A stretch of 7,463 nt of DNA, from positions 1-7,463 of the forward strand of contig JBDIBK010000175.1 of the NCBI GenBank assembly GCA_039812845.1, given 5' to 3'. The translations under genes and the position numbers were made by a program. The notes under the pieces were generated by a model that was not told where the DNA came from, searched no databases, and was given only the letters and a program-made list of their open reading frames with translations. Within the stretch, counting starts at the first letter, position 1. Each line of letters starts with the position of its first letter. The stretch comes from JACTMJ01 sp039812845 (GTDB taxonomy: Bacteria > Acidobacteriota > Terriglobia > Bryobacterales > Bryobacteraceae). This document shows, piece after piece, positions 1-6,438 of this stretch.

Positions 1-2471
1 CCGCAGAGGCGGTCCGTCAGGTGATCCGCCACCTGCTGCAGCGTCATGGAGTTTCCCGATCCGCTGGGACACTCCACCTGCAAATCGCCATGGTAGAAGT
101 AGGCATACTGTTCGAGCGTTTCAATGAGCAGGTAGTTGATGGGGAACCACACCGGCCCGCGCCAGTTGGAATTTCCCCCAAAGAGGTAGCTCTGGGATTC
201 GGCGGGCTCATAGGCCACGGTGTGGGAGCTTCCATTGAGGTTGACGGTGAAGGGGTGGTCCTGATGATGCTTTGAGAGAGAGCGAATACCGAACGGCGAG
301 AGGAACTCGTCTTCGTCGAGCATGTAATGCAGCAGGCGGCTTAGCCGGTCTTCCGTGGGCATGGCCAGCAGGCGCAGATTGCCGTCCCTGGGGCTATTGC
401 GCACCATGCAGATATCGCGGGCGAGATCGCCGCGATGCTTGAGGAACCAATCCATGCGCCGCTGAAAGTTCGGCAGCCGCTTGAGGGTGGAATCCCGCAT
501 GACGACCATCGCAATCATCGGTATCAGCCCCACGATGGAGCGAATCTTCATCGGCACGGCGCCGGTTTGCAGAATGAGTTCGTCGTAGTAGAAGCCGTCG
601 TTTTCGTCCCAAAGGCCGTGGCCGCCGATGCGGTTCATCGCGTCGGCGATACCGATGAAGTGCTCAAAGAATTTCGAAGCGACATCTTCGTAAACCGGGT
701 TCTGCGCCGCCAGTTCGAGCGCGATGCTGAGCATGGACGAGCAGAAGAAGGCCATCCAGGCGGTGGCGTCGGCCTGCGCCAGTTCGTTGACGCCGGGGAT
801 GGGTTTGGAGCGGTCAAAGACGCCGATGTTATCCAGCCCGAGGAAGCCGCCGGTGAAGATGTTGTTGCCGCTGAGATCCTGGCGATTCACCCACCAGGTG
901 AAATTGAGCAGCAGCTTTTGGAAGACCCGTTCGAGGAAGGGGTAGTCCCGCTTGCCGCGCTTGCCTTCAATCTGGAAGACGCGCCACGCCGCCCAGGCAT
1001 GCACCGGCGGATTGACCTCGCTGAAGTTCCATTCGTAGGCGGGGATCTGGCCGTTGGGGTGCATGTACCACTCGCGCAGGAAGAGCAGCAACTGGTTTTT
1101 CGCGAACTGAGGGTCCGTCTCCGCGAAAGCCACCATGTGGAAGGCGCTGTCCCACACCGCATACCACGGGTATTCCCATTTGTCCGGCATGGAGACCACG
1201 TCGCGATTGAACAGATGGCCCCAGTCTCCGTTGCGGATAAGGCCGCGCCCCGGCGGCGGCTGGGGCTGCGTAGCGTCCCCTTTGATCCACTGGCGCACGT
1301 CGTAGTAGTAGAACTGCTTGTTCCACTGCAAACCTGCATGGGCCTGGCGGACGATGTTCCGTTCCCGGCTGGTTAACGCGGGCTCGGTGCGGGCGGCGTA
1401 GAACGCATCCGCCTCGCTCAGGCGCTGCTGCATGATGGCATCGAAGCCGTCGCCGAAGGGATCGCCGGTGGCGAGATCGCGCCGGCACAGGCGCAATCGC
1501 AGCGTGACGGAGCCGCCGCCGGGAATTTCGAAGCGCGCGTGCGCGGCCGCTTTTGTGCCTTTCGCTTCCGGGTTCACCGCCTCTTCCCGGCCTTCCAGCA
1601 CATAGCGATGAAAGGCGTCCTTGACGTAAGGATTGGTGTTCGGCTGGCCGAAGAGCCGCTCGGTGTTGGTCTCGTTCTCCGTGAAGAGGATGGAGGGCTT
1701 CCTCAGCGCGTCGCACGGCTCGACGGTGAGGATGTAGTCGCCGAGCATCGAATGGCGGCAGAGCACGGTTCGCTCTGAAAGCAACTCCATCGTGGGGACG
1801 CCCCAATCGGCCTCGTAACTGTCGCCCCAAACCCAGGTGTTGCGAAACCACAACTGCGGGAGGACGTGAATGGGTGCCGGCGCCTGCCCGCGATTCTCAA
1901 CCGTCACCCGGATGAGCAGGTCTTCCGGTTCCGCCTTCGCGTATTCCGCGAAGACGTCGAAATAGCGGTTCTCGTGAAATGCTCCGGTATCTTCGAGTTC
2001 GTATTCAAGCTCCTTCTTGCCGCGGGCGCGGTTCTCGTCGAGCAGACGCTGATACGGATACGCGCTCTGCGGATACTTGTAGAGGGCTTTCAAATAGGAA
2101 TGGGTGGGCGTGGAATCGAGATAGTAGTAATACTCCTTCACGTCCTCGCCGTGGTTTCCTTCCGGACCGGTAAGCCCGAAGAGCCGCTCCTTCAGAATGG
2201 AATCGCGTTCGTTCCAAAGCGCCAGGCCAAAGCAGAGGCGGCAGTGGTTGTCGCAGATGCCGAGCAGGCCGTCCTCTCCCCAGCGATAGACGCGGCTGCG
2301 CGCCTGATCGTGCGGGAAGTAGCGCCAGGCGTCGCCGTTGGCGGAATAGTCTTCCCGAACGGTGCCCCATTGCCGCTCCGACAGGTAAGGCCCCCAGCGC
2401 GTCCAATACTCGGAGCGATCCTGGTTTTGAAGCAACCGCCTGGATTCCTCATCGTTTCCCAGATTGTGCAT
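1..2471 (-). CDS. MGH1-like (GH63-related) glucosidase, 3' end outside window
   Basis: Open without a stop for 823 codons from ATG at 2471 to the left edge; the C-terminus is missing. The N-terminal signature reads YLSERQWGTVREDYS (residues ~29-43), then YFPHDQARSR-YRWGEDGLLG (~51-71) and LFGLTGPEGNHGEDVKEYYYYLDSTPTHS split over ~98-125. These are hallmarks of large bacterial proteins annotated as 'glucosidase' with an MGH1-like (alpha/alpha)6-barrel domain. A WYAVWDSAF segment carries Asp441, the expected position of the general acid in this fold. NSNWRGPVWFPINYLL lies near residues 768-783. By analogy the second catalytic carboxylate would be in the missing C-terminal part; family members are usually near 880-900 residues. 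I see no signal peptide, so a cytoplasmic alpha-glycosidase is likely, but substrate cannot be told. The start is supported by GGAGA (2480-2484) eight bases upstream; an in-frame GTG five codons earlier is less likely. It is divergent from the BON-LysM gene. Confidence 0.9.
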   Translation of the reverse strand, partial: MHNLGNDEESRRLLQNQDRSEYWTRWGPYLSERQWGTVREDYSANGDAWRYFPHDQARSRVYRWGEDGLLGICDNHCRLCFGLALWNERDSILKERLFGLTGPEGNHGEDVKEYYYYLDSTPTHSYLKALYKYPQSAYPYQRLLDENRARGKKELEYELEDTGAFHENRYFDVFAEYAKAEPEDLLIRVTVENRGQAPAPIHVLPQLWFRNTWVWGDSYEADWGVPTMELLSERTVLCRHSMLGDYILTVEPCDALRKPSILFTENETNTERLFGQPNTNPYVKDAFHRYVLEGREEAVNPEAKGTKAAAHARFEIPGGGSVTLRLRLCRRDLATGDPFGDGFDAIMQQRLSEADAFYAARTEPALTSRERNIVRQAHAGLQWNKQFYYYDVRQWIKGDATQPQPPPGRGLIRNGDWGHLFNRDVVSMPDKWEYPWYAVWDSAFHMVAFAETDPQFAKNQLLLFLREWYMHPNGQIPAYEWNFSEVNPPVHAWAAWRVFQIEGKRGKRDYPFLERVFQKLLLNFTWWVNRQDLSGNNIFTGGFLGLDNIGVFDRSKPIPGVNELAQADATAWMAFFCSSMLSIALELAAQNPVYEDVASKFFEHFIGIADAMNRIGGHGLWDENDGFYYDELILQTGAVPMKIRSIVGLIPMIAMVVMRDSTLKRLPNFQRRMDWFLKHRGDLARDICMVRNSPRDGNLRLLAMPTEDRLSRLLHYMLDEDEFLSPFGIRSLSKHHQDHPFTVNLNGSSHTVAYEPAESQSYLFGGNSNWRGPVWFPINYLLIETLEQYAYFYHGDLQVECPSGSGNSMTLQQVADHLTDRLC

Positions 2472-2515
2472 GCCTCCATTCTCCACTGTCGGGATGGATG
2501 GCTGGGACCCAACTG

Positions 2516-2545
2516 CCGACAACCCGGTGAAGTGAACGGTATACT
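2516..2545 (+). promoter_or_regulatory. Possible sigma70-type promoter for the BON-LysM gene
   Basis: In the 178-bp divergent intergenic region a TATACT box (2540-2545, 5/6 to consensus) lies 18 bases after CCGACA (2516-2521, 4/6 to TTGACA). A transcript from here would have a leader of about 100 bases before the ATG at 2650. The weak -35 and the leader length keep confidence low. No convincing promoter for the divergent glucosidase was found. Confidence 0.3.
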
Positions 2546-2649
2546 AGCGGACGGGCGGAATGCCCCGCCCCGCTTCTGCCGCGCTGCGCGCGCATGGATT
2601 GCGCGCAAGGCCGCGGGGGCGATCGGAAATGGAAAGGAATGGATGCGCT

Positions 2650-3060
2650 ATGGATAGACTGGACACTCTGAAACTGAAGTACCAATCCGTGATCAATGCC
2701 GCGAAGCAGATGGGCGTGCGGCTCACCAACGTTCACGTGGAAAACGACAAGCTGCTGATTCGCGGCGCCGCGCCGTCCGAGGAAGTAAAGAACAAGGTGT
2801 GGGACCAGATCAAACTGGTGGACGCCGCGTTCGCCGATCTGACCGCGGATATTTCAGTGGACGAGAGTCTGGCTCCGCCGCCCCCCACGCAGAAGACCTA
2901 CACCGTGGTGAAAGGAGACTCGCTCTGGAAGATCGCCGCGAACCAATTGGGCAAGGGCACGCTCTACCCCAAGATCATCGAAGCGAATCCAGGGCAGTTG
3001 AAGGACGAGAATACCGTGATTCATCCGGGCGATGTGCTCATCATCCCGGACCTCGGCTAA
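2650..3060 (+). CDS. BON-LysM domain protein, Kbp/YgaU-like
   Basis: Encodes 136 residues. Residues ~15-72 resemble a BON domain (GVRLTNVHVENDKLLIRG, then VKNKVWDQIKLVD and DLTADISV). A short proline run (APPPPT, ~75-80) leads to a LysM domain at ~83-134 (YTVVKGDSLWKIA ... IIEANPGQL ... VIHPGDVLIIP). This order and length match E. coli Kbp/YgaU (149 residues), a cytoplasmic potassium-binding protein; function in this lineage is unproven. No signal peptide or transmembrane segment is visible, so the LysM need not act on peptidoglycan. The start at 2650 is chosen because AAAGGA (2633-2638) lies 11 bases upstream and residue 1 fits the start of the domain. In-frame ATGs at 2560 and 2629 would add an Arg-rich or unconserved-looking leader. 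The gene stands alone: divergent from the glucosidase and ended by a hairpin terminator. Confidence 0.88.
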   Translation: MDRLDTLKLKYQSVINAAKQMGVRLTNVHVENDKLLIRGAAPSEEVKNKVWDQIKLVDAAFADLTADISVDESLAPPPPTQKTYTVVKGDSLWKIAANQLGKGTLYPKIIEANPGQLKDENTVIHPGDVLIIPDLG

Positions 3061-3087
3061 CGCCGCATTCTCACTGAAAGATCTTTG

Positions 3088-3113
3088 AAGGGGCGGGATC
3101 CACCGCCCCTTTT
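3088..3113 (+). terminator. Intrinsic terminator between convergent genes
   Basis: Arms AAGGGGCGG (3088-3096) and CCGCCCCTT (3103-3111) form a perfect 9-bp GC-rich stem around a 6-base loop, with TTTT at 3110-3113. It lies 28 bases after the BON-LysM stop and ends two bases before the stop of the convergent sheath gene (stop at 3115-3117). In the minus direction the stem is followed only by CAAAGATC, so it may work less well for the sheath gene. A 10-bp palindrome AAAGATCTTT (3077-3086) sits just to its left. Confidence 0.8.
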
Positions 3114-3114
3114 C

Positions 3115-4659
3115 CTATCCGTGCCAGGGGCCGCGAATGAGGCTGTAGGGTTCCGCGATGGAGTTCATTTGGAAGACCCGGACGCGGTCCTGATCCTTGT
3201 ACGGAACCACCACGATGAAGCCCCGCTCCGCCAGCGATTCCACGGCTTCCTCTGTGAACCACGCCTCCGCGCAGGACCAAGAGGCGGGGCCGGCGGAACT
3301 GCGATAGAGATGCAGCGGAAGGCCTTTCACTTCGGCCGCCGCGCCGGGTTTGAAATCCCATCCCCGGTCGGCAAAGGCCTGGCCGAGCAGCATGGCAACG
3401 AGGCAGGATGACGGCCCCCAGAGGTAATCGTCCGGGGCGGGCTCGCCGGGAATCTCTTCGAAGGGGAAGGCATCGCACGGGTCCGTCTTTGCGCCATAGG
3501 GCAGGCGCAGCAGGAATCTGGGGGCGGCCAGGCCCAGCCAGGGGGCTTCCGGCTGCCTCCGCAGCAGGGCAAAGAAGCCGCCCGCCGCTTCCGATGGGCT
3601 GGTCCAGTGCCGCGGCTCCAGGACGCCTTCGAACGCGGGCACACCGGCGAGCCCCGGCGTGCCGTTAGCGAGGAAGGGCGCGTTGGCGGCCTTCGCCAGT
3701 TTCATGAGACGGTTCAGGGCGCGGAGGTCTTCGGCATCGGCCCCGAAGCGGAAGGTAGCCGCCACCGCCGCCCACTGGCTATCGTCGGAATGCCGTCGCG
3801 GGTCTTCCACCATCAGGCGGCAGACGCCGCTCTCGCTCAAATCGTCGGAGCTGAACAAATCTTCCTGCAACTCCTCGCGCGTGATATCGAAGAACGAGAC
3901 CTTGAGATCCGGGCCGGTATCGAGGCTGCGGATCAGCAGGTAGAGCGATCTCCATGCGGCTTCCACCGCGCGCACCCCCGGATGGCGCAGCACATCGCGC
4001 ATGCGGGCGCTGATGGCCTCGTCCATTTTCGCAAGCAGGGCGGTTTGCTCCTGGGTGGTGGCGCTCACGAGATAGGGCTGCACGGCGCGGCGGGCAATTT
4101 CGAGCACCGGATCCGACGATGGCTTCGATTGGGGCGCGGCGGGCGTGGGCGCCTGCTGCTCCATCATGGCGTCCAGCAAGCCGCCTCCGCTCACGAGCGA
4201 ACGCGCGGATACGGGGGCCGCGGGGGCGTTTGACGCCGCTGGCCGGGGTGCGGGAGAGACTTGCTGGCCAAGCTCCTCCGCGGCCGCGCGCCAGCGATCC
4301 GGGTCTTCCAGGCGGGCCCGCAAGCGGCGCATTTCGAGGAACAGCGGGTTGCGCTCAAAAATCGCTTCGGGACGAAAATCGTCGATGTCGGCGATCTTCA
4401 GTGGAAAGGGCGCTTCGTCCCCGATGGAAAGCATGACGCGGGGGGCTACCTTCTTGAGCACGTCGTCGAAATTGTCGCGGTCCACTTCCACGGCCCGGCG
4501 GCTGGCCAGGGGCGCACGGTCCGCCGGCGCGGCACCGGAGAAATCGCCCATCAGCAGCAGGCGGAACACCGGCCCGCTGTCGACCTCCCGGGCGGGTCCG
4601 CTCTGCGGATCCACGTCGAATCGCATCTCCTGCCTGTCAAATGGAGTTCTTGTGCTCAT
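3115..4659 (-). CDS. Fused TssB-TssC type VI secretion contractile sheath protein
   Basis: 514 residues. Residues ~28-125 look like TssB/VipA: VFRLLLMGDFSG (31-42), VEVDRDNFDDVL (57-68), APRV (72-75) and IADIDDFRPEAIF (89-101). Residues ~132-182 are an Ala/Pro/Ser-rich linker containing GGGLLDAMMEQQ (158-169), which resembles the TssC N-terminus (SLLDxII). Residues ~184-503 look like TssC/VipB: MRDVLRHPGVRAVEAAWRSL (220-239), ANAPFLA (325-331), PRFLLRLPYGAKTDP (380-394), LWGPSSCLVAMLL (413-425), and the terminal ESLAERGFIVVVPYKDQDRV (474-493). In type VI systems the two proteins are separate and assemble as a heterodimeric sheath around the Hcp tube. Here both parts are in one chain, and at about 350 residues the TssC part is shorter than usual (~490). 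Start ATG 4659 is preceded by AAAGGG eight bases upstream; the frame is open to 5208 but that extension is low-complexity Arg/Pro/Ser sequence. No other secretion gene is in the window. Confidence 0.85.
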   Translation of the reverse strand: MSTRTPFDRQEMRFDVDPQSGPAREVDSGPVFRLLLMGDFSGAAPADRAPLASRRAVEVDRDNFDDVLKKVAPRVMLSIGDEAPFPLKIADIDDFRPEAIFERNPLFLEMRRLRARLEDPDRWRAAAEELGQQVSPAPRPAASNAPAAPVSARSLVSGGGLLDAMMEQQAPTPAAPQSKPSSDPVLEIARRAVQPYLVSATTQEQTALLAKMDEAISARMRDVLRHPGVRAVEAAWRSLYLLIRSLDTGPDLKVSFFDITREELQEDLFSSDDLSESGVCRLMVEDPRRHSDDSQWAAVAATFRFGADAEDLRALNRLMKLAKAANAPFLANGTPGLAGVPAFEGVLEPRHWTSPSEAAGGFFALLRRQPEAPWLGLAAPRFLLRLPYGAKTDPCDAFPFEEIPGEPAPDDYLWGPSSCLVAMLLGQAFADRGWDFKPGAAAEVKGLPLHLYRSSAGPASWSCAEAWFTEEAVESLAERGFIVVVPYKDQDRVRVFQMNSIAEPYSLIRGPWHG

Positions 4660-5144
4660 TGCCCAGCCCTTTCGCGGTAGTTTTCTTTCAGACTTCGAAC
4701 CGAAGAGGACGACCCGGCGCACCGACGAAATTCTATGGTTTCCTGCGCGTCCTTGCCGCCGTCCGCATTTCCGAACGCAGCGGTTCCAAATGGGGAATGG
4801 ATTCGAATAGTTGAAATTTGCCAGTCGAAGGCATAGTACAACGGCGCGGCTTCCGCGTCCAGAGGGGAATCGGGCGGGGACCCGCGCTCCGGTGTTCGGC
4901 CCGCGATCCGCGCTTCCCCCGTTCCGCGACGGACAAGCGCCAGCCCAGGGCCAAGGCGCGGGGGTGGTGGGCGGAAGCGCAGACACAAAGCGATGGGACG
5001 CGGCCGATTGAGACGGAATGCGCGGAAGCAGCGTTAGGGCAGCGAGGACGGTGCGTTGACGTCGCGCCGACAAATGGGCCGTCGCGACACGGTCTCGCTG
5101 GCGCTCGGCTTTGTATGTTGATGGGGCAGGGTTCGGGAAAAAAC

Positions 5145-5156
5145 GTCCGGACAAAC
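5145..5156. repeat. GTCCGGACAAAC motif, copy 1
   Basis: This 12-bp word occurs again exactly at 5264-5275, 119 bp to the right, at the end of the TTGTCCGGA array. Its core GTCCGGAC is an 8-bp palindrome. The reverse-complement form GTTTGTCCGGA opens the array at 5223-5233. The array thus begins and ends with facing copies of the same word, with one outlying copy here. Confidence 0.7.
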
Positions 5157-5222
5157 GGAGGCCGCTGATTCGGCCTAAGCGATTGAAGCGGAAGGGGAAT
5201 GGCGCCAAGTGGACGGGTCTGA

Positions 5223-5275
5223 GTTTGTCCGGATTGTCCGGATTGTCCGGATTGTCCGGATTGGTCCGGACAAAC
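5223..5275. repeat. TTGTCCGGA tandem repeat bounded by inverted TCCGGACAAAC words
   Basis: Four perfect head-to-tail copies of TTGTCCGGA occupy 5225-5233, 5234-5242, 5243-5251 and 5252-5260. A fifth copy with one extra G (TTGGTCCGGA) is at 5261-5270. Each unit contains the palindrome TCCGGA. The left end GTTTGTCCGGA (5223-5233) and right end TCCGGACAAAC (5265-5275) are perfect inverted copies. A 9-bp unit keeps any reading frame open, so the Ile-Arg-Thr repeats in translations across it are a by-product. A regulator-binding array, a replication-associated iteron-like array and a slippage-made microsatellite are all possible; the sequence does not decide. Confidence 0.85.
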
Positions 5276-5660
5276 CAAAGGGCGGCTCCAGCCTCGATAT
5301 TGCTGGGGCCGGGACTGACGACCCAACGCAGTGCTTGGCGGGCGCGGGTGAAGCGTGCGCCAGGGTGCCGGTGTGAATTCGGATTTCAAACAGCTTGCGC
5401 GAGTCTCTGCCCAGGGAGGTTTTCGTTCCCGTCATCGAGGCGCGGTTCTCCCCGCGCTCTGATTATCCAATTCGCGCGGCGAAAACGAACCATGAATGGG
5501 CAGTATAGGGACGCCGACGAGTGCAAGGTACGCAGAATCAGTCTCTTAAGGGCTATTGAAAATCTGCGCCCACATGTGACGACCTGAGAGCGTCTAGTCC
5601 GTGCGGCACGGGGATTGGGCAGGTGCTCGTTCGATCTGGAGCGCCTCTCCGTTTGGAACC

Positions 5661-5835
5661 CATCGCTGCGGAATCGGGAAAGGCCGTGCCGTTCTCGTGC
5701 CACGAAATTCGGAGGCGATATGGAAACGGAATCTCGAACCGCGAAGGCGAGGCCGCAAGCCAAAACCCACAAGCGCCACCGCTCCCCGCGACGAATCGGC
5801 TGGGGATCGATTGCCTGATGGATTTGAAAAAGGAT
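5661..5835. repeat. ~170-bp direct repeat, left copy (R1)
   Basis: Aligns with 6926-7099 in the same orientation. From 5667 onward I count six substitutions and one single-base gap over 169 columns, about 96% identity. From 5721 to 5835 there is a single difference (T5801 against C7065). The first six bases add two more mismatches. Similarity stops at GGAT on the right (5832-5835). The two copies bracket the antitoxin/toxin operon. No transposase, terminal inverted repeats or target-site duplication is visible, so this is not an evident insertion sequence. It could be a member of a dispersed intergenic repeat family or the scar of a tandem duplication. Confidence 0.92.
5720..5818 (+). CDS. 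Possible 32-residue basic small protein in R1
   Basis: ATG at 5720 is preceded by GGAGG (5711-5715), four bases upstream, and the frame ends at TGA 5816-5818. The product would be Arg/Lys/His-rich (6 Arg, 3 Lys, 2 His of 32), with a RPQAKTHKRHRSPRRIG core. The same ORF exists in R2 with one amino-acid change (Trp to Arg near the C-terminus). I do not recognise it. The conserved stretch continues past the stop, so the identity may simply reflect a recent duplication rather than coding constraint. The opposite strand is also open here. Confidence 0.22.
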   Translation: METESRTAKARPQAKTHKRHRSPRRIGWGSIA

Positions 5836-5859
5836 AACCTGATTGCGAATTCCTTTTTC
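5826..5859 (-). terminator. Possible terminator downstream of the toxin gene
   Basis: GAAAAAGGA (5826-5834) and TCCTTTTTC (5851-5859) are a perfect 9-bp inverted repeat with a 16-base loop, starting nine bases past the toxin stop on the minus strand. Read in the toxin's direction, the distal arm ends in a T-rich run. The stem is AT-rich and the loop long, so it would be weaker than the GC-rich terminator at 3088. Its left arm belongs to the R1 repeat. Confidence 0.35.
5827..5852. repeat. 26-bp short repeat, left copy (m1)
   Basis: Matches 6890-6915 at 23 of 26 positions, ending in CTGATTRCGAATTC. It overlaps the last nine bases of R1 and lies 16 bp from the toxin stop codon. A third, shorter relative (CTGATTACGAGTTC) is at 7116-7129, downstream of R2. 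The toxin-antitoxin operon therefore sits between two nested pairs of direct repeats with different spacings. Confidence 0.75.
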
Positions 5860-5868
5860 GAACCCGCG

Positions 5869-6381
5869 TTAGCGTTTTCCCGAGAGAATTCTTTCCGCTT
5901 CGGCGAGTGTGATCATCAACGTCAGCGGATGGACAGGGGAAGGAATGAATCCGCGGCTTTCGTAGAAGCGTTTGGCCCGATCGGAAATCGCGTGGACCAG
6001 CATCGCCCGGATGCCCGCGATTTCCGCTGCCTGCAGGGTCCGCAGGACTGCATCGCGCAGCAGGCCGGTTCCCAACCCTTGCCCTTGAAACGAGAGATCG
6101 ACGGCCAGACGCCCGAGCACCATTACCGGAACGGGATCGGGCATGTTGCGTGTGACCCGGCCCGGCGCATCCGCGTGAGCCACAGCTCCAACGGACAAAC
6201 TGTAATAGCCCGCGACTTTCTTCCCCACGCATACGACGTAAGTCCGGGAAGCGCCACTTCGTTCATTCCGCGCGGCGCGGCGGCGCAGCCAATCGTCGAG
6301 CACAGGCTCGCCGGAGCCGAACTCCGAGAGATCGTGCTTGTCCGAGAGCTTCTCAGGTTCACCGATATGGAGCCGGCTCAT
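5869..6381 (-). CDS. GNAT-family acetyltransferase toxin, TacT-like
   Basis: 170 residues, a usual length for this toxin family. Toxins of the TacT/AtaT/ItaT type acetylate the amino acid on charged tRNA and block translation. The acetyl-CoA-binding motif A is VMVLGRLAVD followed by QGQGLGTGLL (~87-108). FYESRGF (139-145) places a tyrosine at residue 140, the same position as the catalytic Tyr140 reported for Salmonella TacT. The N-terminus (FGSGEPVLDDWLRRRA, ~21-36) is the usual substrate-side start of this family, which differs from other GNAT enzymes. No key residue appears missing and the frame is intact, so it is probably active. It lies 19 bases downstream of its antitoxin gene and shares its promoter. 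The ATG at 6381 has only a weak GGGG five bases upstream, so translation may depend on coupling or re-initiation. Which tRNA is targeted cannot be told. Confidence 0.92.
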   Translation of the reverse strand: MSRLHIGEPEKLSDKHDLSEFGSGEPVLDDWLRRRAARNERSGASRTYVVCVGKKVAGYYSLSVGAVAHADAPGRVTRNMPDPVPVMVLGRLAVDLSFQGQGLGTGLLRDAVLRTLQAAEIAGIRAMLVHAISDRAKRFYESRGFIPSPVHPLTLMITLAEAERILSGKR

Positions 6382-6438
6382 CTATACCCCGGAGCTTCCT
6401 CTATACCGCGGAGCTTCCTTTATCCCAAGGAGCTTTAG
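6382..6438. repeat. 19-bp tandem duplication at the antitoxin/toxin junction
   Basis: 6382-6400 and 6401-6419 are adjacent 19-bp units matching at 18 of 19 bases (CTATACCSCGGAGCTTCCT). 6420-6438 is a degenerate third unit (12 of 19). Read on the coding strand, each good unit ends in GTATAG. In one it supplies the antitoxin stop (6403-6401); in the other that TAG abuts the toxin ATG (TAGATG). The intergenic gap is exactly one unit long. Confidence 0.88.

Larger units (their letters stand above)
4660..5660. other. Gene-poor ~1 kb region upstream of the sheath gene
   Basis: All ORFs here on both strands are short or Arg/Pro/Ser-rich with no recognisable motif, and I support none as a gene. The sheath gene's leader contains a short inverted repeat CTTCG-AAC-CGAAG (4693-4705). 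A TAGAAT-like -10 on the minus strand near 4730 lacks a good -35. The stretch holds the TTGTCCGGA tandem array (described separately). A 31-codon ORF at 5492-5587 (+) ends just before the large direct repeat but has no clear ribosome binding site. The region may be decayed sequence or a long regulatory spacer; I cannot tell which. Confidence 0.5.

Noticed and set aside
435..1376. Long plus-strand ORF (313 codons) across the glucosidase gene
   Set aside because: It is antisense to a clearly conserved glucosidase; its open length follows from GC-rich codon bias, and the translation shows no motif.
1866..2657. Plus-strand ORF (263 codons) running into the BON-LysM region
   Set aside because: Antisense to the glucosidase N-terminal half for most of its length, and out of frame with the BON-LysM gene.
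4790..4860. Possible sigma54 (-24/-12) promoter on the minus strand at TGGCAAATTTCAACTATT
   Set aside because: The GG element is present but there is no GC at the correct -12 spacing.
4660..5208. N-terminal extension of the sheath gene by 183 codons
   Set aside because: The added part is Arg/Pro/Ser-rich without motifs, and ATG 4659 has a ribosome binding site and directly precedes the TssB-like domain.
5223..5275. CRISPR array
   Set aside because: The units are 9 bp and directly adjacent with no spacers, and there are no cas genes.
5594..6232. Minus-strand 212-codon ORF overlapping the toxin
   Set aside because: It is a different frame of the same strand as the conserved GNAT gene; its Arg/Ser/Gly-rich translation has no motif.
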